Shown: positions 31,511 to 37,950 of the stretch, piece after piece
Numbering within the stretch: the first letter of the stretch is position 1
How the letters are laid out: the number at the start of each line of letters is the position of its first letter
NCBI GenBank assembly: GCA_041398705.1
Contig: JAWKUI010000007.1
Span: forward strand, 1 to 64,000
DNA from: NORP259 sp041398705
GTDB taxonomy: Bacteria; Planctomycetota; UBA1135; GCA-002686595
DNA length: 64,000 nt
Direction of reading: 5' to 3'
Program-made: the position numbers and the translations under genes
The notes under the pieces: model-generated
Database searches by the model: none
Told to the model about the DNA's origin: nothing
The model's input: the letters and a program-made list of their open reading frames with translations, nothing else

Positions 31511-34456
31511 ATGGCACGACCCCTCCCGTCCCTGCTGCTTGCCTGCGCCGCCGGTATTCTTCCGAGCCTTGCCCTGGCCCTGCCCCAGGGTGTGAGCGCC
31601 GCCCAGATCGAGGCGGACCTGGACTTCGCCCGTGGTCTGGCCTCCCAGTGGGGCTTCACCGACCTGGCGGAATCCGTCCTGACGGGTCTCGAAGGACAGA
31701 GCCTGTCGCAGCGCCAACAGGACCAATTGGCCCTCGTGCGCGGCGAGCTCTACAGCCAGAGTGCGCGCCTGGAGCGCGACAACGCGAAACGCAACGAGCT
31801 CTACGACCGTGCGATCCAGGAATACAAGATGTTCCTGTCGAGCCGCGGTCAGTCCACCCTGCGCGAGGACGCCGAGGCGTCCCTGGTGCGCACCGCCTAC
31901 ACCTACAGCCGCTACCTGGAGCAGGACCTCGAGGACGCGGTCGGTGACGAAGCCGGCGCGATCAAGGAGCGAATGACCGCGATCCTCACGGATGCGGTGT
32001 CCCTGACCGGTGCGGCCATCGAAGGCCTGAAGGCCCTCGGCCCCACCACCGAAGAAGGCGAAGGCCGGACCCAGCGCCAGACCCACCAGATGTTCGGTCT
32101 GATGCTGCAGCGCGGCGAGATGCTGTTCCAGATCGCCAAACACTCCACCGATCCGGAGTACTTCTACGACGCGGCCATGGAGGCCCTGCAGGAGCTCGCC
32201 CTCGAAGCCGGTGACGGCACCCCGGGCGCCTTCTACGCCTTCAACACCATGGGTGAGATCTACCTCTACCGTGGTGAGTTCGAAGACGCGGCGATCTTCT
32301 TCGATGCGGTGCTCGAGACCACGATCCCCTTCGACATGGCCGCCTGGGACAAGGCGAAGGAAGAACTCGAACTCGCCCCGCCCGACGTGACCCTCTACTT
32401 CGGGTTCGTCGAAATCGCGGTGGACGGCTCGATCCAGTCCTACGCTGGCGCTGGCGACGATGCCACGGCGATCGCCCGTTGCATGTACTTCATCAACGTG
32501 TGGAAGCGCGAAGGCCAGACCCTGACGCAGAACGGCCAAGAAGCCGTGCTCGTCGCCGCCCGCACCCTGCTGGAGTCCAACGGCTTCATCGGCGGAGACG
32601 TGAACAAGGGCGAAGCCGCCTGGTTCGCGTCCGAAGAGGAGATGCGCAGCGCCGTGCGTTCGCGCCGCGACCAGACCGACACCACGAGCTTCGCCACCGC
32701 CCTGGCGACCGAGGTGAACGACACCACCGCCTTCCCCTACTTGCGCGTGCGCGCCCAGAAACTGCTGGCCGAGATCGCCGAGATGCCGGGCATCCAGGTG
32801 TCGCCCGAGCTGCAGATGCAGGCGCTGCAGGGTGAATACAAGAGCGACAACCTCGACGCGGCCGTCGACAAGGCGCACACCCTGATCGCGATGCTGCAGG
32901 GCGCCGAGGACACCACGCGCCTGGAGTACCTGCCCAAGCTGTACAACATCCTGGGCAACATCTACTACAAGCAGGGCCGCACGCTCGAAGCCGCCATGGC
33001 CTTCCGCGAAGGCGTGGCGAAGTACTCCGGCGGCGACCTGGCCATGGACAGCTCGTCCGCGAAGGCCTTCAACAACCTGGCGGGCCGCCTCTCCGAGGGC
33101 AACCCGGCGCTGAAGAGCCTCGTCTCCGAAGCCGAAGCCCTGGTACTCAAGCACTCCGAAGGCGACTCGGGCGATGCGATCGTCTACAAGCGCGGCGAGA
33201 AGCTGATGCGCGAAGGCAAATACGAGGAAGCCATCCAGGTCTTCTCTCAGATCAGCCTCGACAGCGATTACGGCGAACTGGCCTTGGTGCAAGCGGGCGT
33301 CTGCCACGTGCGGAATGAGGACCTGGCCGCGGGCAAGGCAATCTTCGAACGCTTCCGCGGCGAGATCCTGAAGAACCCCCAGTACGACCGCGAAAGCACC
33401 GTCGGCAAGACCAACCGGGTCAATGCGGAAGCCATCGCCGAGTTCTACCTCGGTTACTGCCTGCAGAACGAAGGCGACTGCGACGGGGCCGTGGCCCTGC
33501 TGACCGGCTACCACACCCGCCACTCCAGCCAGACCAGCCTGGCGCGCGCCGCGCTCAAGCTCGTCATGGATTGCCAGCTCGACAAGGGCGACGTGAAAGC
33601 CGCCCGGGCCACCCTCGAAACCCTCGAGGCCTACGCCCCGGGTCACAAGGTCACCTCCGGTGCCGCCACCAAGTTCTACGGCACCCTGCAGAAGAAACTC
33701 GACGCGACCAAGGACCCCGAAGCCCGCCTCGCCGTGCTGCGGGAAATGGCCGAACGTCTGCAGAGCGCGAACGCCGGCACGGACCCCGCCTACGGCAACC
33801 TCTTCCGCGAAGCCGACCACTGGTACGACCTTGGAGAGAAGGAAAACGCCGAGCGCACCCTGCGCCGCATCATCAGCCTCTACGACGGCAAAGGAACCGA
33901 CGATCAGCAGAAGATCGACGACTTCGTGAAGCCGCGCCTCGCCGAGCTGCTGCTCGCGAAGAAGGACGTGGTCGGTGTGTCCGAACTGCTCACCCCCCTC
34001 ATCCTGCGCGAGATCGCCGCCAGCACGGACGACAAGGAAGCGCCGAAAGAGCTGCGGGTCTCCAAGAGCGCCACCATCACCTGGGCCGCGTCGCTCACCG
34101 GATGGCTTGAGGGCGGCATGCCCGGCAAGCCGGTGATCGAAGTGCCCGGCACCGGCGGGGATGCGGCCCTGTTCAACCACGCCACCAAGAAGCTGGCGGT
34201 CTTCGTGGCCCAAACCAACCCGACCTACGGTTGCGAGTGGTACGCGGTCAAGTTCCAGCAGATCTACGCCTTCTACCAATGGGGCAAGATCGACTCGAGC
34301 AAGAGTTCGGTCGTCGGCGACCTCGTGCGCGGCCTGAAGACCCTGCAGATCAGTGGTTCGGACTGGGAAGACGTGGGCCTTGCCTGCGAAGGCAGCGAGC
34401 TCGAATCGGCGGGCGCGGTGCGCAGCTACTACCGGTGGATCGAGGGCCGGATGTAA
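31511..34456 (+). CDS. Large secreted TPR-repeat protein
   Basis: A 981-residue exported protein with a signal peptide (LLLACAAGILPSLALA; cleavage near residue 23). The mature part is almost entirely helical, with tetratricopeptide-like repeats such as KRNELYDRAIQEYKMFLSSR, FYAFNTMGEIYLYRGEFEDA, GKYEEAIQVFSQISLDSDYG and RAALKLVMDCQLDKGDVKAA. It is acidic overall. TPR proteins of this size act as scaffolds; together with the neighbouring secretin-like and Exb genes it may be a periplasmic or outer-membrane-associated subunit of the same machine. No Shine-Dalgarno precedes the start. A weak promoter-like pair (TTACGG/TATCTC, 31403-31430) lies upstream. Confidence 0.8.
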   Translation: MARPLPSLLLACAAGILPSLALALPQGVSAAQIEADLDFARGLASQWGFTDLAESVLTGLEGQSLSQRQQDQLALVRGELYSQSARLERDNAKRNELYDRAIQEYKMFLSSRGQSTLREDAEASLVRTAYTYSRYLEQDLEDAVGDEAGAIKERMTAILTDAVSLTGAAIEGLKALGPTTEEGEGRTQRQTHQMFGLMLQRGEMLFQIAKHSTDPEYFYDAAMEALQELALEAGDGTPGAFYAFNTMGEIYLYRGEFEDAAIFFDAVLETTIPFDMAAWDKAKEELELAPPDVTLYFGFVEIAVDGSIQSYAGAGDDATAIARCMYFINVWKREGQTLTQNGQEAVLVAARTLLESNGFIGGDVNKGEAAWFASEEEMRSAVRSRRDQTDTTSFATALATEVNDTTAFPYLRVRAQKLLAEIAEMPGIQVSPELQMQALQGEYKSDNLDAAVDKAHTLIAMLQGAEDTTRLEYLPKLYNILGNIYYKQGRTLEAAMAFREGVAKYSGGDLAMDSSSAKAFNNLAGRLSEGNPALKSLVSEAEALVLKHSEGDSGDAIVYKRGEKLMREGKYEEAIQVFSQISLDSDYGELALVQAGVCHVRNEDLAAGKAIFERFRGEILKNPQYDRESTVGKTNRVNAEAIAEFYLGYCLQNEGDCDGAVALLTGYHTRHSSQTSLARAALKLVMDCQLDKGDVKAARATLETLEAYAPGHKVTSGAATKFYGTLQKKLDATKDPEARLAVLREMAERLQSANAGTDPAYGNLFREADHWYDLGEKENAERTLRRIISLYDGKGTDDQQKIDDFVKPRLAELLLAKKDVVGVSELLTPLILREIAASTDDKEAPKELRVSKSATITWAASLTGWLEGGMPGKPVIEVPGTGGDAALFNHATKKLAVFVAQTNPTYGCEWYAVKFQQIYAFYQWGKIDSSKSSVVGDLVRGLKTLQISGSDWEDVGLACEGSELESAGAVRSYYRWIEGRM

Positions 34457-34510
34457 TGAGCGTTCCGCCCCTTTGTGAAGCACGGCGGGCCCCCCGCCAG
34501 GCCTCGATGC

Positions 34511-34538
34511 TTGTCCCCTCCTGCGCCCCCGATATCAT
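34511..34538 (+). promoter_or_regulatory. Candidate promoter of the smaller TPR gene
   Basis: TTGTCC (34511-34516), 16-nt spacer, TATCAT (34533-34538), giving a leader of about 20 nt to the ATG at 34564. There is no Shine-Dalgarno in that leader. Confidence 0.4.
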
Positions 34539-34563
34539 GGACCGCCCCAGCCCCCAAGCCCCC

Positions 34564-35694
34564 ATGCGCCGCACTTCCCGCCCCACCCTGCTCGCCGCCC
34601 TGACCTTGCTCGGGGCCATGGCCTTCGCCGGCCGTGCTCAGGCCCAGGGCCAGGCGCGCGACCAGGTGACCTACCGCAACGATCGCGGCGACCGCGTCAC
34701 CACCGTCAAAGGCACGATCGAGGAGAACTCGCTGACCGGCGTCAAAGTGCGCACGGGCGAAGGCACGGTGGCGACCCTCGACTCCGGCCAAGTGTTGCGC
34801 GTGGTGTTCGGCGAAGTGCCGGACAGCTACCGCGAAGCCCGCACGTGGCGCGCCCGTGGGGACATGGACCAAGCCCTGGCCCAATTCCGCGCCGCCGCGA
34901 GCGATGCGGAAAGCGCCGCGGTCAAAGCCAGCGCCCGCATGGAAGCCGTGCGCTGCCTGATGCGCATCGCCGCCAAGGACGCCACCCGCTTCGCCGAAGC
35001 CGCCACCGAAGCCGATCGCTACATGAGCGATTTCGCGACCGGCCGCGAAGTGCCCGAAGCGATGCGCACCAAAGCCCGCGCGCTTTGGCTGCAGGGCAAA
35101 GCCGGCGAAGCGGCGGACCTGTACAGCGCTCTGTATGACAAGGGCCGCACCGGCACCGCCGGCTACCCCACCACGCTCTGCCTGGAAGCGGCGCTCGACG
35201 GCGCCTGGGCGGCCCTCGACAACAACGACACCGGCAAGGCCCGCGAGTTGTTCACCGCCTGCAAGGCGGGCTTCGAAGCGGCCGCCAAAGACGCCACCGG
35301 CGCCGATGCGTCCTACCTGACCGGCCTGGCCGCCAGCGCGGATTGCGGGGAAGGCTTCTGCCTGCTCGCCTCCGGCGACAAGCGGGGTGCGCGTTCGTTC
35401 TTTGAGCGCCGCCGCAGCCAGGACCTGCACCCGTCCGGCCTCGCCCTGGCCACCCTCGGCCTGGCGGAATCCCTGCTGGCCGATGGCCAAGCGGGCGACG
35501 CCCAGGTGCACTTTGCCACGGTTTCGGCCCTGGATCCCACCAGCCGTGACCGTACCGCGCGGGCCATGCTTGGCCTCGCGCAAAGCCTGAAGGCTGTTGG
35601 CAGCCCGACGGCATCGGAACAGGTTCCGATCCTCCTTGCCAAGATCAAGGGCGTCTACGGTGACACCCCGGCCGCCCTCAAAGCGGGCAGGTAG
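34564..35694 (+). CDS. Secreted protein with TPR-like repeats
   Basis: A 376-residue exported protein with signal peptide (LLAALTLLGAMAFAGRAQAQ). A short N-terminal beta segment (about residues 35-80: VTYRNDRGDRVTTVKGTIEE) looks like a small SH3-like strand motif. TPR-like helices follow from about residue 85, for example RARGDMDQALAQFRAAASDA and LAESLLADGQAGDAQVHFAT. It lies between the large TPR gene and the ExbB gene and probably belongs to the same system. Function is otherwise unknown. Confidence 0.75.
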   Translation: MRRTSRPTLLAALTLLGAMAFAGRAQAQGQARDQVTYRNDRGDRVTTVKGTIEENSLTGVKVRTGEGTVATLDSGQVLRVVFGEVPDSYREARTWRARGDMDQALAQFRAAASDAESAAVKASARMEAVRCLMRIAAKDATRFAEAATEADRYMSDFATGREVPEAMRTKARALWLQGKAGEAADLYSALYDKGRTGTAGYPTTLCLEAALDGAWAALDNNDTGKARELFTACKAGFEAAAKDATGADASYLTGLAASADCGEGFCLLASGDKRGARSFFERRRSQDLHPSGLALATLGLAESLLADGQAGDAQVHFATVSALDPTSRDRTARAMLGLAQSLKAVGSPTASEQVPILLAKIKGVYGDTPAALKAGR

Positions 35695-35737
35695 AACTGA
35701 AACCGCCTTCCTCCCCACCCCATCTCTCACTCCCCCC

Positions 35738-35767
35738 TTGGGCCATCCGGCTCAGCACCTGTACGGT
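35738..35767 (+). promoter_or_regulatory. Candidate promoter of the ExbB-type gene
   Basis: TTGGGC (35738-35743), 18-nt spacer, TACGGT (35762-35767). The predicted start is within a few nucleotides of the ATG at 35778, giving a nearly leaderless mRNA. Weak -35. Confidence 0.3.
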
Positions 35768-35777
35768 ACCCCTGGTC

Positions 35778-36533
35778 ATGAACATCACCTCCCTTTCCGC
35801 CCGGATTGCGGGCCAGTCCCGTTCCGCGGTTTTCGGTCTTGCCGCCCTGGCCTTCACCAGCCTGCCCGCCCTGGCCCAGGAAACTGCCCCGGCCGCCGCT
35901 GCTGAGGACCCCTCGGTCGGCGACCTGATCGTGGCTTCCGGCCCGATCGGTTGGTGCATCATCCTCCTGTCGGTCGTCGCGCTGGCGCTGATCATCGAGG
36001 CGTTCGTCTCCATGAAGCGTGACAAGCTGGCCCCGCCGGACCAGATCGACGAGATCCAAGCCCTGTTCGACGAAGGCCAGTACCAGGAGGCCATGAACCT
36101 CTGCGAGGACGAGCCGAACTACTTCACCCGCGTCTGCGCCGCCGGCATCGCCAAGATCGGCCACGAGTTCGACGTGATCGAGAAGAGCATCGAGGAGATG
36201 GGCGACGAGGAGTCGATCAAGCTGCACCAGAAGATCGGCTGGCTTTCCATGATCGCCAACGTGGCGCCCATGATGGGTCTGCTCGGTACCGTGTCGGGGA
36301 TGGTGACGGCCTTCAACACGATCGCCACCTCCGGCGGTCAGGCCTCCCCCGCCGAACTGGCGTCCGGTATCTCGGTGGCTCTTCTGACCACCCTGTTCGG
36401 TCTGATCGTGGCCATTCCGACCACCGCCGCCTTCGCCTTCCTGCGCAACCGCATGATCCGCACGATCATCGAAACCGGCGCCATCGTCGAGGACCTGTTC
36501 GAGCGCTTCCGTCCGGGCGCCCAGAACAAGTAG
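35778..36533 (+). CDS. exbB: MotA/TolQ/ExbB-family proton channel protein
   Basis: A 251-residue inner-membrane motor component. An N-terminal signal-like segment ending ALA (residue 33) is followed by three membrane segments (about 58-74, 155-177, 199-221). The family core is clear: MIANVAPMMGLLGTVSGMV and GISVALLTTLFGLIVAIPTT. ExbB/TolQ proteins pair with ExbD/TolR to use the proton-motive force. Two ExbD genes follow. The extra cleavable-looking N-terminus occurs in a subset of ExbB proteins. No TonB or TolA is present in the window. Confidence 0.93.
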   Translation: MNITSLSARIAGQSRSAVFGLAALAFTSLPALAQETAPAAAAEDPSVGDLIVASGPIGWCIILLSVVALALIIEAFVSMKRDKLAPPDQIDEIQALFDEGQYQEAMNLCEDEPNYFTRVCAAGIAKIGHEFDVIEKSIEEMGDEESIKLHQKIGWLSMIANVAPMMGLLGTVSGMVTAFNTIATSGGQASPAELASGISVALLTTLFGLIVAIPTTAAFAFLRNRMIRTIIETGAIVEDLFERFRPGAQNK

Positions 36534-36539
36534 TCCCGT

Positions 36540-36576
36540 CCCCCGGCCCCGGTGGTAACCCCACCGGGGCCGGGGG
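36540..36576 (+). terminator. Strong hairpin between exbB and exbD
   Basis: A 16-bp perfect stem (CCCCCGGCCCCGGTGG paired with CCACCGGGGCCGGGGG) with a 5-nt TAACC loop, starting 7 nt after the exbB stop. No T-run follows (GTAGTTCC). It may attenuate transcription or protect the exbB 3' end so that ExbB exceeds ExbD. Confidence 0.55.
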
Positions 36577-36634
36577 GTAGTTCCTTACGGCCCCCAGCGT
36601 TCCCCCTTTCCCAAGGCTCCCCGGAGGAGACCCC

Positions 36635-37120
36635 ATGAACCTGGCCAAACACGACGCCGAAACGGAGATGGAGCTGAACATGACGTCGATGATCGACGTG
36701 GTGTTCTTGCTCATCATCTTCTTCATGATCATCACCGACTTGACGCAACAGGACCTCGAGGACCTGAAGCTTCCCCTGGCCACCGCGGCCACCGAGGACA
36801 AGCCGGACCCCACCAAGAAACGTCCCATCTTCAACGTGAAGCACAACGGCGAGATCGTGGTCTCGCGCGAGGTGCTCTACAGCCCGGAGGTGAACGATTC
36901 CCAAGCGAACCCGCTGAAGGAAGTGGAATCCAGCCTGGTGGTGATCGCCCGCGGCATGCCCAAAGGGGAAACCGACGGGCTGCCGGACGACCCGCTGATG
37001 ATCCGTGGGGACGAGGTGGTTCCCTTCAAGTACGTCCAGAAGGTGATGGAACTCTGCGGCAAGAAGGGTATCCAGATCTGGAAGGTGCAACTCGGGGCCA
37101 GTATCCCCCAGGAGAACTAG
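36635..37120 (+). CDS. exbD: ExbD/TolR-family biopolymer transport protein (first of two)
   Basis: A 161-residue protein with a cytoplasmic N-terminus, one membrane segment (about residues 20-34) carrying the conserved Asp21 in MIDVVFLLIIFFM, and a periplasmic domain. Asp21 is the proton-carrying residue of the family. The periplasmic domain has an expanded, polar insert (about 85-125). A good GGAGGAG Shine-Dalgarno precedes the start. It is followed after 9 nt by a second ExbD gene. Confidence 0.92.
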   Translation: MNLAKHDAETEMELNMTSMIDVVFLLIIFFMIITDLTQQDLEDLKLPLATAATEDKPDPTKKRPIFNVKHNGEIVVSREVLYSPEVNDSQANPLKEVESSLVVIARGMPKGETDGLPDDPLMIRGDEVVPFKYVQKVMELCGKKGIQIWKVQLGASIPQEN

Positions 37121-37129
37121 GAGAACACC

Positions 37130-37651
37130 ATGTCGCTCGTATCCGATATGCAGAACGAGAAGCACGAGATGGAGATGACGCCGATGATCGACGTCACCTT
37201 CCTTCTCCTGATCTTCTTCATGTGCACGCTCAAGTTCAAAATGCTGGAAGGCAAGCTGACCGCCTACCTGCCCAAAGACGCTGGCGTGAACCCGGAAGAT
37301 ACGCCGCCCATCGAGAAGGTCCAAGTCGACATCCACGTGATCGACGAAGGCACGAAGATGACCGCGGACGGCAAGAATCTCTACACCGATCCGACCGGCA
37401 AGGCGCGCCACAGCTTCGCCAACCGCCGCTTGAGCTACACCCTGATGAACCAGAAGTTCACCGACCTCGGCGAACTCCAGAAGGTGCTCAAGCGCATCAA
37501 GGACCAGCGCGGTGAAGACAAGGCTCCGGCCGTTCTCCAGCCCTTCGGTGGCACGATCATGGGCGACATCATCCCCGTGCTCGACGCCGCCGTCGCCGCT
37601 GGTTTCGAGGACATCTCGTTCGGCGGTGCCTTCCCGGACCACGTGCGCTGA
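37130..37651 (+). CDS. exbD: ExbD/TolR-family biopolymer transport protein (second of two)
   Basis: A 173-residue protein with one membrane segment carrying Asp21 (MIDVTFLLLIFFM) and a periplasmic domain of about 135 residues that differs clearly from the first ExbD. Paired, non-identical ExbD proteins are known to form heterodimeric plugs in some ExbB rings. Translation probably uses AGGAGAAC just upstream. It ends the exb part of the locus; terminator-like hairpins follow. Confidence 0.92.
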   Translation: MSLVSDMQNEKHEMEMTPMIDVTFLLLIFFMCTLKFKMLEGKLTAYLPKDAGVNPEDTPPIEKVQVDIHVIDEGTKMTADGKNLYTDPTGKARHSFANRRLSYTLMNQKFTDLGELQKVLKRIKDQRGEDKAPAVLQPFGGTIMGDIIPVLDAAVAAGFEDISFGGAFPDHVR

Positions 37652-37752
37652 TACCGCCAGGCGGGCCCTCCAGCCCGCCGGCTTCCGCCCTTCCGCGGGC
37701 CGCCGGATGCCTTCCTAGGCCCCCCGGCGACCCGCGGCCCAAACTCCCCCCT

Positions 37753-37783
37753 AAGTCCCTGGTCCGCAAGGACTTCTTTTTCT
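37753..37783 (+). terminator. Terminator with T-run after exbD
   Basis: AAGTCC/GGACTT stem with an 11-nt loop, followed by CTTTTTCTT. It would end the exb transcript just before the promoter of the next gene. The stem is short. Confidence 0.5.
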
Positions 37784-37792
37784 TGCAAGGTT

Positions 37793-37822
37793 TTGACGGG
37801 CCCCGCGGCCCTGAGGTATCTT
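37793..37822 (+). promoter_or_regulatory. Candidate sigma70 promoter of the second secretin-like gene
   Basis: TTGACG (37793-37798), 18-nt spacer, TATCTT (37817-37822); predicted start near 37829. Same spacing and similar hexamers as the promoter at 28372-28401. Confidence 0.55.
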
Positions 37823-37950
37823 GCCCGCCCCGGTCCCCTTCTGAGGCGGCCTAAAAATCCCCCCACACGCTGCCCCGCCCCGGTCTGCCCCTACGGACCT
37901 TGCGGTGCATCGCTTCCCCCTCCCTAGCGCAGCTCCGAGAAGAAACCGTA

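Larger units (their letters stand above)
37652..37950 (+). other. Intergenic region exbD / second secretin-like gene
   Basis: 299 nt. From left to right: a GGCGGGC/GCCCGCC hairpin (37660-37679), a second hairpin with a T-rich tail (37753-37783), a sigma70-like promoter (37793-37822) and a leader of about 120 nt. The leader holds CCCCGGTCTGC (37878-37888), shared with the leader of the first secretin-like gene. No coding frame. Confidence 0.55.

Noticed and set aside
28420..31659. Open frame of more than 1000 codons antisense to the first secretin-like gene
   Set aside because: The sense strand has a signal peptide, TPR and secretin motifs; the antisense translation is rich in Gly, Val, His and Asp with no motif, as expected of a high-GC shadow.
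31424..34483. Long open frame antisense to the large TPR gene
   Set aside because: Same shadow effect; the sense strand has the signal peptide and repeats.
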